NCBI GenBank assembly: GCA_019116945.1
Contig: DXAR01000048.1
Location: 1-40,939 of the forward strand
Reading direction: 5' to 3'
Length of the DNA stretch: 40,939 nt
From: Candidatus Janibacter merdipullorum
Lineage (GTDB): Bacteria > Actinomycetota > Actinomycetes > Actinomycetales > Dermatophilaceae
The notes under the pieces were generated by a model. It saw only the letters and a list, made by a program, of their open reading frames with translations, was not told the origin of the DNA and made no database searches. Positions 16,090 through 25,252 of the stretch are shown piece by piece (position 1 is the first letter of the stretch; each line of letters opens with the position of its first letter). Made by a program: the position numbers and the translations under genes.

Positions 16090-16133
16090 GTCGCGCCCTG
16101 CGACACCCGAGGGTGAGAGCCGCAGGGCGCGAC
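16090..16133. terminator. Nested hairpin terminator between convergent genes
   Basis: GTCGCGCCCTGCG (16090-16102) pairs perfectly with CGCAGGGCGCGAC (16121-16133). Inside the loop a second stem, CACCC-ga-GGGTG (16104-16115), forms. It lies between the thiolase stop (16071) and the stop of the convergent secreted-protein gene (16158), so it could end both transcripts. Confidence 0.7.
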
Positions 16134-16157
16134 GACGTGAGGTGGCCGTCGCCGTGG

Positions 16158-17291
16158 TCAGCGGGCGTACGGCATGACGACCGCGCTGCGGACGTAGCCA
16201 CCCGAGAGCAGGGTGGTGTTCTCCCCGGTGCTCACGTCGTGGCTCGTCAGGGCCGTGGCATCAGCGCCGCAGTCGGCGATCCCGCCGAGGCCGATGACGT
16301 CGGTGCCGACGACGTCGAGCGTGCGGAACTGCCCGGTCGGGAAGCCGGTGTTGACGTCCTTGGTGCCCGTGCCCGTCAGCTCGTGCACGTCCTCGGCGCC
16401 GCACTCGAGACGCTCGGTGGCGACGTCCCCGACGGTCGACGCGGTGGGCCAGGCGTTGTCCCAGCCGAAGCCCGCCGGGGGCGTCCCCTTCGTCAGCCGG
16501 CGGGCGGCGGAGCCGCTCTCGGTCGGCACCGCGAAGACCTGGGCGACGCCCGAGCCAGAGGTCGGGGTGCACGTTATGACCGCATCGCCGCTGCCGCCAT
16601 GGCCGTCCCCGAGGAAGCGGTCCAGCGAGCACTCCCCGTAGCCCTTCGGCGGGGAGATGGTGCGCTGGGTCCTCCCGGTCGCCGGATCCACGAGGTGCAG
16701 GCGGTCATTGGTGAGCATGCCGATGGACTCGCCCGCCTGGTCGGTGGCCAGGCCTTGGGTGTGGCCGTGCCCCGGACCGCGCAGCACCGCCACCAGGTCG
16801 AGGTCACGGTCGTAGGTCTCCACCTGCGTCTCGTCGTAGCCGCGCTCCACGGCGAGCTGCGAGCCGGCGCCGTCGACGAAGGTGACGCTGCTGACCTCCG
16901 GCAGGTCGGTGGTGCGCACGGTCCCCGACTGCAGGTCACGCAGGGTGATCCGGGCGGTCTGGGACTCCGTGTCGATGGTCTTCGTCGTCGCGACGAAGCG
17001 CCCGTCGGTGCTCATCCCCTGCACCTGCTCGGTGCGGCCGACCCGACCCATGTCGTGCTTCTCGCCGTCGGGTCCGACGAGGTAGAGGTCCTGTCCCTGC
17101 CACGCGGGCGCCCCCTTCGCCAGGACGGTCGCGGCGCTCCACCCGGAGTTGACCGACGGCAGGTCGGGTGCCTGCGGCTGCGCCTGGGCCGGCGATGCCA
17201 GGCAGGTCGTCGCTGCGGCGGTCGCCGCGATCGTTGCGAGCGCGCGGCCCGAGCGAGCGACGGCGCGTGTGCTGAAGGTCGTGCGGTCCAT
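16158..17291 (-). CDS. Secreted protein, probable beta-propeller, unknown function
   Basis: Start ATG at 17291 follows GGGGGAAAG on the minus strand; longer reading upstream runs into the divergent promoter and the hydratase gene. The 377-residue protein has a Sec signal peptide with a likely cut after ASPAQA (about residue 37). Repeated short segments of the type GPDGEKHDMGRV, STDGRFVAT, ATDQAGESIGML, DPATGRTQRT look like blades of a WD40/TolB-type propeller. Cysteine pairs in the second half fit an exported location. I do not recognise a specific family. It interrupts the box genes, separating the thiolase from the enoyl-CoA hydratase, and shows no evident link to benzoate. Confidence 0.7.
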   Translation of the reverse strand: MDRTTFSTRAVARSGRALATIAATAAATTCLASPAQAQPQAPDLPSVNSGWSAATVLAKGAPAWQGQDLYLVGPDGEKHDMGRVGRTEQVQGMSTDGRFVATTKTIDTESQTARITLRDLQSGTVRTTDLPEVSSVTFVDGAGSQLAVERGYDETQVETYDRDLDLVAVLRGPGHGHTQGLATDQAGESIGMLTNDRLHLVDPATGRTQRTISPPKGYGECSLDRFLGDGHGGSGDAVITCTPTSGSGVAQVFAVPTESGSAARRLTKGTPPAGFGWDNAWPTASTVGDVATERLECGAEDVHELTGTGTKDVNTGFPTGQFRTLDVVGTDVIGLGGIADCGADATALTSHDVSTGENTTLLSGGYVRSAVVMPYAR

Positions 17292-17415
17292 GATCTTTCC
17301 CCCTGCTCGTGGGGACGCCCGGTGCGTCCCTCGTACCCCACCCACGTCGCACCCCGTGCCGGGGGTTGCTCCCCGGCCGCGTCGTGATCCTCCTGTGACC
17401 TGCACCTGAGATTGG

Positions 17416-18210
17416 ATGTCTGCCATGACCGACTCACCGCTCATCCGCACCGTTCGCCACGACCAGGGGGTCGTCGAGGTCGTCCTCGACCGACCCGAGG
17501 CGATGAATGCCGTCTCGACGGCCATGGCCGGGGCCCTCACCGCGGTCGGCGAGGAGCTGCGCACCGACACCTCCGTGCGGGCCGTCGTCGTCACCTCCAG
17601 CCACGAGAAGGCCTTCTGCGTCGGCGCCGACCTCAAGGAGCGCAATGGCTTCAGCGATGACGACCTGAGGGCGCAGCGGCCGGGCAACCGGCTGGCCTAC
17701 CGGGCGCTCCACGACCTGCCGGTCCCGACGATCGCGGCCGTCGACGGGCACGCCCTCGGTGGAGGCTGCGAGATCGCGCTCGCGTGCGACCTCATCGTCG
17801 CCGGACCGAGGGCGAGCTTCGCGCTCCCCGAGGTGTCCGTCGGCGTCATCCCCGGCGGTGGCGGCACCCAGCTGCTCACCCGCCGGATCGGCTGGTCCCG
17901 GGCCGCGGACCTCATCTTCACCGCTCGCCGGGTCGCCGGCGAGGAGGCCCGGGCGCTCGGTCTGGTGGACCGCGTCGTCGAGGACGCGAAGGGGGAGGCC
18001 CTGGCCATCGCGGGGACGGTCGCCCAGCACTCGCCGGTCGGCGTGCGCAATGCCAAGGCGGCGATGCGCGGCGGGCTCGACCTCACCCTCGACGAGGGTC
18101 TCGACCTCGAGGACGCCCGCTGGCACGACACCGCCTTCAGCGCCGACCGCGCCGAGGGCGTGCGGGCCTTCGCCGAGAAGCGCGCGCCGGAGTGGCCCGG
18201 TCTGGGCTGA
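17416..18210 (+). CDS. Enoyl-CoA hydratase/isomerase (crotonase family)
   Basis: A 264-residue crotonase. The two catalytic glutamates are present 20 residues apart, E119 (HALGGGCEIALAC) and E139 (LPEVSVGVIPGGGG), as in rat enoyl-CoA hydratase (E144/E164). The oxyanion-hole segment is KAFCVGADLKE. It would hydrate or isomerise dehydroadipyl-CoA on the way to 3-oxoadipyl-CoA, which the box pathway needs after BoxD; fatty-acid oxidation is the alternative. It is transcribed divergently from the secreted propeller gene. A second in-frame ATG nine bases on (17425) is a possible start. No 3-hydroxyacyl-CoA dehydrogenase is present in the window. Confidence 0.88.
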   Translation: MSAMTDSPLIRTVRHDQGVVEVVLDRPEAMNAVSTAMAGALTAVGEELRTDTSVRAVVVTSSHEKAFCVGADLKERNGFSDDDLRAQRPGNRLAYRALHDLPVPTIAAVDGHALGGGCEIALACDLIVAGPRASFALPEVSVGVIPGGGGTQLLTRRIGWSRAADLIFTARRVAGEEARALGLVDRVVEDAKGEALAIAGTVAQHSPVGVRNAKAAMRGGLDLTLDEGLDLEDARWHDTAFSADRAEGVRAFAEKRAPEWPGLG

Positions 18211-18219
18211 CCGGGTCCA

Positions 18220-18930
18220 CTACGGCTCGACCGGCACCTCGAAGACCTCGCCATCGGCGGCGGTCCAGCGCACGGACTCCGGGACCGACATCACGTCCTG
18301 CGCGTCCCGGGTCGCGACGAGGATGTACCGCCCGGTGCCCGGGAGCTGCGCGCTCGCGAAGTCGACCGTGCGCACGTCCTGGCCCTCCGCGTCGAGGAGC
18401 GTGACCTCCGTCGGCTCCTCGTGGACGACCCCGTACGTGAGGTGGCCGCCGGCTCCGTCCCCCCTGGTCATCGCGTCTTCGTCACCCTTGCGGATCGTGA
18501 CCTGGGCGTTGCCCGCCCAGTACTCGCCGTCGTGGTGGGTGAAGGTGACGGTGCCGCTGCTGCCCCGGGGGCGCACCTCCGCCCGCACCGACTCCTCGAA
18601 CTCGTCCGCACCGTTCTGCCCGCCCACGGTCAGCTCGACGACGCCCTCGCGCGGCGCGTCCGATGTGGTCGAGGCGGGTGGGGCCGTCTGCGGGCCGAAG
18701 GACGTGAGCGTCGCCGCGCCCACACCGAGCGCGAGCACCGCCGCGGCGCCGCCGACGGCGGTGGCGATGCGGCGCCGGCGGACGACCCGCCGTCCGCGGT
18801 CACGGGCGGCGTCGAGGTCCGGCCGGAGGGTGCTGGGCACCGCGGCACCGTGCAGCTCGGCGCTGATGAGCTCCTCGAAGGGGGAGCGGTCCTCGAGCGG
18901 CGACGGGCCGTCGGGCGATCCGGTGCTCAT
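18220..18930 (-). CDS. Single-pass membrane protein partner of a SigE-type sigma factor
   Basis: A 236-residue protein whose ATG (18930) overlaps the stop of the sigma factor gene, so the two are co-translated. The N-terminal 55 residues are cytoplasmic and charged (RGRRVVRRRR before the membrane), one transmembrane segment spans about residues 56-77, and an extracellular domain of about 150 residues follows. The arrangement matches the unnamed membrane partners of actinobacterial SACE/SigE-type sigma factors, which may act as anti-sigma factors. No zinc-binding anti-sigma motif (HxxxCxxC) is visible. The longer open frame upstream overlaps the sigma gene and is not real. Confidence 0.75.
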   Translation of the reverse strand: MSTGSPDGPSPLEDRSPFEELISAELHGAAVPSTLRPDLDAARDRGRRVVRRRRIATAVGGAAAVLALGVGAATLTSFGPQTAPPASTTSDAPREGVVELTVGGQNGADEFEESVRAEVRPRGSSGTVTFTHHDGEYWAGNAQVTIRKGDEDAMTRGDGAGGHLTYGVVHEEPTEVTLLDAEGQDVRTVDFASAQLPGTGRYILVATRDAQDVMSVPESVRWTAADGEVFEVPVEP

Positions 18931-19436
18931 GACGTCACCTCCCCGCTCGTTCGGCCGAGATGCTCGCGCAGGGTCGCCAGCCCGCGTGACGCGGTGCTCT
19001 TGACGGTGCCCGGCGAGATGCCGAGGAGGTCGGCGACGGCCTTCTCCGACATGTCGTGGTAGTAGCGCAGGACGACCACGCGGCGCTGCTGCTCGGGCAG
19101 CAGCTGGAGGATCCGGACGATCTCGTCGCGGTCCTCGACCGAGGCCGCGGGTCTGCTGGGTCGCTCCGGTGGCTCGGCGGAGAGCTTTTCCTTGCGGGTC
19201 TTGCGCCACGTGTCCGTCGAGTGGTTGACGAGGATCCGGCGGGTGTAGGCGAGTGCCTCCCCGGTGCGGATCCGCGGCCACGCGACATAGGCCTTGACGA
19301 GGGCGGCCTGGACGAGCTCCTCGGCGGCGTGGACGTCCCCGGTGAGGAACCACGCGGTCCGGCTGAGCGACGGCGTCGCCTCCTGGACGAAGCGCGTGTA
19401 CTCGTCCTCGCGCTGCTCCCTGCGCATCCACGCCAC
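18927..19436 (-). CDS. SigE/SACE-type ECF RNA polymerase sigma factor
   Basis: About 169 residues. Region 2 (YTRFVQEATPSLSRTAWFLTGDVHAAEELVQAAL, including a DxxAEELVQ-like core) and region 4 (LPEQQRRVVVLRYYHDMSEKAVADLLGISPGTVKSTASRGLATL) are both recognisable. I prefer GTG 19436, where GGGGGAG lies six bases upstream on the minus strand; an ATG nine bases further in is the alternative, and an upstream ATG at 19499 lacks a ribosome site. A possible autoregulatory promoter, AACC-N16-CGTC, lies at 19480-19503. The stop overlaps the membrane protein gene. A second, similar pair occurs at 37656-38920. Confidence 0.88.
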   Translation of the reverse strand: MAWMRREQREDEYTRFVQEATPSLSRTAWFLTGDVHAAEELVQAALVKAYVAWPRIRTGEALAYTRRILVNHSTDTWRKTRKEKLSAEPPERPSRPAASVEDRDEIVRILQLLPEQQRRVVVLRYYHDMSEKAVADLLGISPGTVKSTASRGLATLREHLGRTSGEVTS

Positions 19437-19479
19437 CGGCGGCTCCCCCCTTCGACATCGTCGTCCCGTCCCCCTTGAC

Positions 19480-19503
19480 GACGCGCGGGATGCCGACAAG
19501 GTT
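19480..19503 (-). promoter_or_regulatory. ECF-type promoter candidate for the sigma factor operon
   Basis: On the minus strand AACC (19503-19500) is followed after 16 bases by CGTC (19483-19480), about 45 bases before the chosen GTG. The second sigma operon has a matching AACC-N17-CGTC (37605-37629). AAC-CGTC spacing is typical of ECF sigma promoters and suggests autoregulation. Confidence 0.4.
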
Positions 19504-19661
19504 GCGCGGACCGGGCGAGATCAGGTCCCATGGCCGGTCCTCCTTCGCGCTCGGACGATGCTCTCACCCATCCCTACGTGCCGGCAGCGTGAGACGTTGC
19601 CTTCCGATGGTGACGGGCCGGGCGGCGAACCTCCCTTCGCCCCGGCCGCAGGGGGCCTAAG

Positions 19662-20519
19662 GTGGCTGAGGTGATCGACCTCCACACCCACTCCGCCCGC
19701 AGCGACGGGACGGACGAGCCCGCGGACCTCGTCGCCCAGGCCGCGTCGGCCGGGCTCACGGCGCTCGCGCTCACCGACCACGACTCGACGGCGGGGTGGG
19801 CGGAGGCCGCGGAGGCTGCAGAGCGGCACGACATCACCCTGGTGCGGGGAGCCGAGCTGTCCACGCGTCACCGTGGCCGCTCCGTGCACCTGCTGGCCTA
19901 CCTTTTCGACCCCGGGCACCCCGAGCTCACCGAGGAGATGCGGCGCATCCGGGAGGACCGCGTGCCGCGGCTGCGGCGCATCGTCGAGCACATGGCCGCG
20001 GACGGCTTCGACATCACGTGGGAGGACGTGCTGGCGCAGGTCCCCGAGGGCCCGTCCTCGCTCGGCCGACCCCACCTCGCGGACGCGCTCGTGGCGAAGG
20101 GACAGGCGCCGGACCGCAACGCGGTCTTCGCCGAGTGGCTCCACAACGGGTCCCCCTACTACGAGCCCCACTACGCGGCGACGACCTTCGACGCGGTGCG
20201 CCTCGTCCGGGAGGCGGGGGGTGTGCCGGTCGTGGCCCACCCCTTCGCGACCCAGCGCCAGCGCTCGCTCGACGGCGAGGACGTCGCCGAGCTCGTCGAG
20301 GCCGGGCTCGTCGGCATCGAGGCCGACCACCGCGACCACGACGACGAAGGGCGGCGCCTCGCCCGGGAGCTGGCCGCCCGCCACGACCTCGTCGTCACCG
20401 GGAGCAGCGACTTCCACGGGGACGGCAAGGACAACCGGCTGGGGGAGAACTCCACCGCCCCGGAGTCCCTGGCCCGCATCGAGGAGATCGCCTCCGGCGT
20501 CCCGGTCCTGCGTCCCTGA
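19662..20519 (+). CDS. PHP-domain phosphoesterase (TrpH/YciV-like)
   Basis: A 285-residue PHP hydrolase. Metal-binding motifs are visible: DLHTHSARSDG (H8, H10, D15), LTDHDS, a late histidine in VVAHPFA and SSDFHGD near the C-terminus. Members of this group act as 3',5'-nucleoside bisphosphate phosphatases or 5'-3' RNA exonucleases. The GTG start at 19662 has GGGGG six bases upstream; a second GTG nine bases on is possible. It is divergent from the sigma factor and is followed by a short GC hairpin before parA. Confidence 0.87.
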   Translation: MAEVIDLHTHSARSDGTDEPADLVAQAASAGLTALALTDHDSTAGWAEAAEAAERHDITLVRGAELSTRHRGRSVHLLAYLFDPGHPELTEEMRRIREDRVPRLRRIVEHMAADGFDITWEDVLAQVPEGPSSLGRPHLADALVAKGQAPDRNAVFAEWLHNGSPYYEPHYAATTFDAVRLVREAGGVPVVAHPFATQRQRSLDGEDVAELVEAGLVGIEADHRDHDDEGRRLARELAARHDLVVTGSSDFHGDGKDNRLGENSTAPESLARIEEIASGVPVLRP

Positions 20520-20536
20520 CGCGCACCGTGGGGTGG

Positions 20537-20555
20537 CGGGGCCGCGACGGCCCCG
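20537..20555 (+). terminator. Short GC hairpin after the PHP gene
   Basis: CGGGGCCG (20537-20544) and CGGCCCCG (20548-20555) form an 8-bp stem with a 3-base loop, 17 bases past the PHP stop and 50 bases before parA. There is no T-tract, so it is a terminator candidate only. Confidence 0.45.
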
Positions 20556-20605
20556 GTGACCTGCGAAGATGACCGGGGCATTCCGCAGGAGAGAAGGGCA
20601 ACCAG

Positions 20606-21379
20606 GTGGCACGAGCGAAGAAGGCGGCGATCATCGCCGTCGCCAACCAGAAGGGTGGCGTCGCCAAGACGACGTCCGTCGCCTCCATCGGTGCGGCCAT
20701 GGCCGAGACCGGACGGCGCGTCCTCCTCGTCGACCTCGACCCGCAGGCGAGCCTGACCTTCAGCCTCGGCATCGACCCGGACGCCGTCGAGCTCTCCGTC
20801 CACGAGGTCGTCCTCGGCCAGGCCGAGATCGGCGATGCCCTCCTCGAGGCCGCCGAGGGCATCGACCTGCTGCCCTCGACGATCGAGCTCGCGGGAGCGG
20901 AGGCGCAGCTGCTCACCCGCCCCGGTCGGGAGTTCGTCCTCCAGTCGGTGCTCGAGGAGGTCCGCACCGACTACGACGTCATTCTCCTCGACTGCAGCCC
21001 CAGCCTCGGGGTGCTCACCCTCGCCGCGCTCACGGCCGCGACCGGGCTCATCATCCCGATGCAGGCCGAGATGCTCAGCCACCGTGGTGTCGGCCAGCTC
21101 CTCGACACCGTCAAGGACGTCAAGAAGCTCCTCAACAAGAAGCTCAAGACCATCGGCATCCTCCCGACGATGTACGACGGGCGCTCCAACCACTCCCGCG
21201 AGGTGCTCGAGGACCTCGGCGGCCGCTACAAGCTGCCGGTCCTCTCGCCGCCGATCCCGCGCACCGTCCGCTTCGCCGAGGCCCCGGCCGCCGGCCGCTC
21301 CGTCCTCGACACCGCGCGCACGAGCAAGGGCGCCGTGGCCTACCGCGAGGTCACCGAGAGCATCCTCGCGGCGCTCTGA
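20606..21379 (+). CDS. Orphan ParA-family ATPase
   Basis: A 257-residue ParA/MinD-type ATPase with the deviant Walker A KGGVAKTT (signature K16 and K21), DLDPQAS as Walker A' and VILLDCSPSLGVL as Walker B. No parB follows, so it is not the chromosomal segregation pair. Gene order near a RhlE helicase resembles Rv3213c of M. tuberculosis, an orphan Soj-like protein. Such orphan ParAs may position proteins or other cargo. GTG start at 20606 follows AGGAGAGAAGGG. A gap of 13 bases separates it from the glycosyltransferase gene, so the three genes 20606-25243 may be one transcript. Confidence 0.88.
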   Translation: MARAKKAAIIAVANQKGGVAKTTSVASIGAAMAETGRRVLLVDLDPQASLTFSLGIDPDAVELSVHEVVLGQAEIGDALLEAAEGIDLLPSTIELAGAEAQLLTRPGREFVLQSVLEEVRTDYDVILLDCSPSLGVLTLAALTAATGLIIPMQAEMLSHRGVGQLLDTVKDVKKLLNKKLKTIGILPTMYDGRSNHSREVLEDLGGRYKLPVLSPPIPRTVRFAEAPAAGRSVLDTARTSKGAVAYREVTESILAAL

Positions 21380-21392
21380 CCGCGCCCGCACC

Positions 21393-23522
21393 ATGGCCTC
21401 CCTGCAACGCGCCCGCAGCCTCGCCGCCGGTGGTGTCCGTGCCGTCCTCACCGGGGACCCGGCCGCCCGACGGCGGGTGGTGGACCCCCTTCGCGCCCGG
21501 GTGCTCCCGACGCCGGTGACCGGGCTCGACCCCCTGCTCGCCGGCTATGCCCGCGGGGCCGAGGAGATCGGGGTGGACGACCTCGTGGCCACCGGCCACC
21601 GCACCCGCTCGGCCCTCCTGCGCGAGGTCGCCCGCGAGCTGGCGCAGCGCACCGGCGCACCCAGCTGGCGGGCCGGCTGGGCCGAGCTCCTCTGCACGAG
21701 TGGGGATCCCGACCTGGCGCGCACCGGCTCGGCGGTCTTCCGCGAGCTCGTCGACGACGGCCACGCCGACCAGCTCACCGCCCGCCAGTCCCTCCTCCAC
21801 GCCCACACCCTCCTCCTGCGGCAGGCCGAGGCGGGGGAGGGCGCGGCCGTGCTGGCCGCCCAGCTGGACCAGCTCACGGCGCTCTCCCACGACGAGCGCA
21901 CCGACCTCCAGACCGACCTCGCCCACCCCTCGATCACCGGGGATTCGGCGACGTGGTGGCCGCTGCTCACCCGACGCTGGCGGGAGGCGAGGATGCTCGT
22001 CCCGCGCCTGCTCACCGACGCCGAGCTCGCCGAGGTCATCGGGTCAGAAGCGGTCGCGGCCTTCGGCGAGGACCTGCCGGTCTACGACCGGGTCGGCCCG
22101 GACCGCGGGGAGCTCGCCGATCGTCGTGCCGGCCTGGACGCGCGCATCGCCGCGGCCACCGGACGACCTGCCCCCGACGCCCTGCCCCTCGTGAGCGTCG
22201 TCGTCACCGCCTACCGCCCCGGCGCGTGGCTGGCCACCGCGGTCCGCGCCCTCCTCGACCAGACGTGGACTCAGCTCGAGGTGCTCGTCGTCGACGACGC
22301 CTCCGGCCCCGAGCACGCGGACGAGATCGCCCGGCTGGCCGCCCTCGACCCGCGGGCCCGGGTCATCACCCGCCGGCGCAACGGCGGCGCCTACCGCGCG
22401 CGCAACCTCGGTGTGGCCGAGGCGAAGGGGGACTTCCTCGCCTTCCTCGACGCCGACGACTGGTGCCACCCCGAGCGCATCGAACGCCAGGTGATCCCGC
22501 TGCTCGCCGACCCCGATGCCGTCGGGACCCATGCTCTGGCCATCCGCGCCGACGAGGACCTGCGCCTGGCCTGGCTGGGCTACCCGGCGGTGCGGCACAA
22601 CGCCTGCGGGCTCGTCATGCCGCGCTCGACGCGCGAGCGGGTCGGCACCTTCGACGACGTGCGCAAGAGCGCGGACAGCGAGTACAACGCGCGGATCGAG
22701 GCGGTGACCGGTCAGGTGCCGCCGATGGTCACGCCCCCGCTGCAGATCACCCGCCTGCGCTCGGGGTCCTTGTCCCGCAGTGACTTCGGCGTCGGGTGGG
22801 GTGTCGGCGGACGCCTGGCCTATCGCTCGGCCTACAAGTCCTGGCACCGCTACCTCGCCTCCGTCCGAGCCAGGAGGGAGCTGCCCGGCCAGCCGGGCGG
22901 GGTCGCCGAGTACCCCGGCGGCCCGCCCCCGGGCCTCGACCTCGAGTGGGCGACGCGGCACGGCGAGTCCGACCCGCAGCGCGAGCAAGCGACGAACCGC
23001 CCCTTCGCCGCTCCGCACGCCTGGGTCTCGCCGCACCCGCTGGCCCCCTTCGACGTCCTCGTCGTGGACGACGCCGCGGACACGATGGTCGACCCGATGG
23101 AGCTCTACGGCGTGCTCGAGCGACTGCGCGACGAGGGGCTGCGCATCGCCCTGCTCCACCGGGAGAACCCCGCCCGGCTGCGGCTCTACCGCAAGCCCCT
23201 CCTCCCCGCGGTGCGCGACCTCCTCGACGCGACCGACGAGGTCGTCCAGGTCCACCCGGAGGAGCGGGTCGAGGCGCGCGTGACGTGGATCCGACGCGCC
23301 GAGGCGCTCTCGGTCGGCCGCCCGGCCCCCGACCTCGGCGCCGGCACGGTCATCGTCACCGAGCCGACGGTCACGAGGACGCACCGCGTCGAGCCCGCGT
23401 GGACGCGGGAGTCCGTCGACTCCGAGCTCGCGACCTGGGGCATCGACCCGAGCGCCGCGCTGTGGCTGCCCGAGGAGGCGGCCGAGGCGTGCGTGCACCA
23501 GCTGACGGAGGAGACCCGATGA
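21393..23522 (+). CDS. Large family 2 glycosyltransferase with unknown flanking domains
   Basis: A 709-residue protein starting at ATG 21393 after the parA stop. An unrecognised helical region (residues 1-260, rich in Ala/Arg/Leu) precedes a GT-A catalytic domain: VSVVVTAYRPG (about residue 267), VLVVDDASG, and FLDADDW (about residue 351, the metal-binding acidic motif). The last 250 or so residues include a Rossmann-like segment (FDVLVVDDAADTMVDP) that may be a second glycan-related domain. No membrane spans are evident. It overlaps the next glycosyltransferase gene by four bases. It probably builds a cell-surface polymer, but the sugar and acceptor cannot be read. Confidence 0.8.
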   Translation: MASLQRARSLAAGGVRAVLTGDPAARRRVVDPLRARVLPTPVTGLDPLLAGYARGAEEIGVDDLVATGHRTRSALLREVARELAQRTGAPSWRAGWAELLCTSGDPDLARTGSAVFRELVDDGHADQLTARQSLLHAHTLLLRQAEAGEGAAVLAAQLDQLTALSHDERTDLQTDLAHPSITGDSATWWPLLTRRWREARMLVPRLLTDAELAEVIGSEAVAAFGEDLPVYDRVGPDRGELADRRAGLDARIAAATGRPAPDALPLVSVVVTAYRPGAWLATAVRALLDQTWTQLEVLVVDDASGPEHADEIARLAALDPRARVITRRRNGGAYRARNLGVAEAKGDFLAFLDADDWCHPERIERQVIPLLADPDAVGTHALAIRADEDLRLAWLGYPAVRHNACGLVMPRSTRERVGTFDDVRKSADSEYNARIEAVTGQVPPMVTPPLQITRLRSGSLSRSDFGVGWGVGGRLAYRSAYKSWHRYLASVRARRELPGQPGGVAEYPGGPPPGLDLEWATRHGESDPQREQATNRPFAAPHAWVSPHPLAPFDVLVVDDAADTMVDPMELYGVLERLRDEGLRIALLHRENPARLRLYRKPLLPAVRDLLDATDEVVQVHPEERVEARVTWIRRAEALSVGRPAPDLGAGTVIVTEPTVTRTHRVEPAWTRESVDSELATWGIDPSAALWLPEEAAEACVHQLTEETR

Positions 23523-25243
23523 GCGCCTCGAGCATCCCGGCCCGCCTGCGCGGCCCGGCCCGGACCGTCCGGGACGCCGTCCGCGAAGCCACGGCGGGGC
23601 CGCGGGAGCGACGCGCCGCCGCCCGCCGCCACGAGCGCGCGATGGCCCCGGTCGAGCCGCCCCGACGGGAGACCGCGGGGCGGCTGCGGGTGCAGGTGCT
23701 CGCCTCGGCCCGGGTGCGTGCGGGTCTCGAGGGGCAGTGGGAGCTGACCGAGGTCGACCCCGATGCCGTGCTCGTCGAGGTCGACGCGACGAGTGCCGTG
23801 ACGGTGGCGGCCCCCTTCGCGGAGCAGCGGCGGGTCGCCCTCGCCGCGACCGTGCCGGTGGTCGTCTGGGTCACCGCGAGCGCGCGCGTCGCCGCCGATG
23901 ACGTGACCGCGCTCCTCGAGGGCGTGGACGCACCGGTCCACGTCGTCGTCGACGACGCGGCGGGTGTCGATGCCTGGGCTGCCGCGCTTGACCGCCCCGT
24001 CCACCATCTCGGCCCGGCCGCAGACCCGGCCGTCCACTCGCCGGCGCTCGCGGGCTCCACCCTCCGCCGGGAGCACGTCGTCGCGCTCGTCGGTGACGGC
24101 GGCTTCGACCGGGGGCGGCTCGCCCCGGTGCAGCCGGAGCGCATCGACGTCATCGCCGGCGACGACGCCGCGAGCGAGCTGCCGGGGGACCGCCCGGTCC
24201 TCGGGCACCACCGCGCGGCGGCCTTCGTCGCGGACCGTCCCCTCACGGCGTGGCACGCCGTCGAGGCGGCGGCCGCGGGAACGGCCCTCATCAACGGTCC
24301 TGGCGTGACCAGCCTGCCGGACCGCCTTGCGGCACAGGCCTGCCCGGTCGAGGACGACACCCAGCTACGCCAGCAGGCCATCGCCCACCTGTGGCAGGAC
24401 GAGGTCGTCGACCGGTCCGCCATGGCGACCGCGCGCACGGTGCGTCAGGAGCACACCTTCGCCCACCGGGCGATGGACCTCGAGGCCCTCGTGGGGCACC
24501 CCCGGCGAGGACGAAGGGGGCGGCCCGGCGCTCCCTTCGACCGGTCCGTCAGCGCCGTGATCTCGACGAACCGGACGCACGAGCTCGACACCATCGCCGA
24601 CAACATGGCACGGCAGAGCGCCCGTGAGGCGGGTGACCTCCAGGTGGTCCTCGTCCTCCACGGTCTCGACGTGTCCGTGGCGGAGGTCGAGACGCGCTTC
24701 CGCGACCAGGGGATCGAGCAGCTCGTCGTCGTCCCGGCGGACCCGTCGCTCACGCTCGGCGCCTGTCTCAACCTCGGTATCGACGCCGCGGACGGCGCGC
24801 ACATCGCGAAGATCGACGACGACAACTTCTACGGACGGCACTACCTCGACGACCTCGTCGACGCGATCGACTTCTCCGGCGCGGGGATCGCCGGCAAGTG
24901 GGCGCACTACACGTGGCTGCGCAGCACGGGCGCGGTGATCCTGCGCTTCCCCCGGAGCGAGCACCGCTTCGAGCGGCTCGTCCAGGGCGGGTCGATCCTC
25001 ATGCGGGGTGACGTCGCCCGGGAGCTGCGCTTCTCCGACCTGCCGCGGGCCGTCGACACCGACCTCCTCAACCGGGCGCAAGCCGCGGGGGTGCGCACCT
25101 ACTCCTCGGACCGCTTCAACTACGTGAGCATCCGTGGCACCGACCGGCACGCCCACACCTGGGCGCTCGAGGACGCGGCCTTCATGAACCGCACGAGCCG
25201 GGTCGTCTTCTACGGCGACCCGCGCCAGCACGTCGACGTCTGA
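23519..25243 (+). CDS. Second glycosyltransferase (GT2-like catalytic domain) with long N-terminal region
   Basis: A 574-residue protein whose ATG overlaps the preceding stop. The first 340 residues are not recognised; they begin with a basic stretch and then alternate strands and helices, ending in a segment (TAWHAVEAAAAGTALINGPG) that resembles the donor site of GT-B enzymes. Residues about 345-574 form a GT-A domain: SAVISTNRTHEL, then IAKIDDDNFYG with the acidic metal motif near residue 434, and a final WALEDAAF region. The protein may carry a degenerate GT-B half joined to an active GT-A half. It ends 24 bases from the convergent GT4 gene. Confidence 0.78.
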   Translation: MSASSIPARLRGPARTVRDAVREATAGPRERRAAARRHERAMAPVEPPRRETAGRLRVQVLASARVRAGLEGQWELTEVDPDAVLVEVDATSAVTVAAPFAEQRRVALAATVPVVVWVTASARVAADDVTALLEGVDAPVHVVVDDAAGVDAWAAALDRPVHHLGPAADPAVHSPALAGSTLRREHVVALVGDGGFDRGRLAPVQPERIDVIAGDDAASELPGDRPVLGHHRAAAFVADRPLTAWHAVEAAAAGTALINGPGVTSLPDRLAAQACPVEDDTQLRQQAIAHLWQDEVVDRSAMATARTVRQEHTFAHRAMDLEALVGHPRRGRRGRPGAPFDRSVSAVISTNRTHELDTIADNMARQSAREAGDLQVVLVLHGLDVSVAEVETRFRDQGIEQLVVVPADPSLTLGACLNLGIDAADGAHIAKIDDDNFYGRHYLDDLVDAIDFSGAGIAGKWAHYTWLRSTGAVILRFPRSEHRFERLVQGGSILMRGDVARELRFSDLPRAVDTDLLNRAQAAGVRTYSSDRFNYVSIRGTDRHAHTWALEDAAFMNRTSRVVFYGDPRQHVDV

Positions 25244-25252
25244 GGCCGCTCG

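Noticed and set aside
20606-21379. Chromosomal ParAB segregation locus
   Set aside because: No parB and no parS-like TGTTTCACGTGAAACA sequence was seen nearby, and the following genes are glycosyltransferases.
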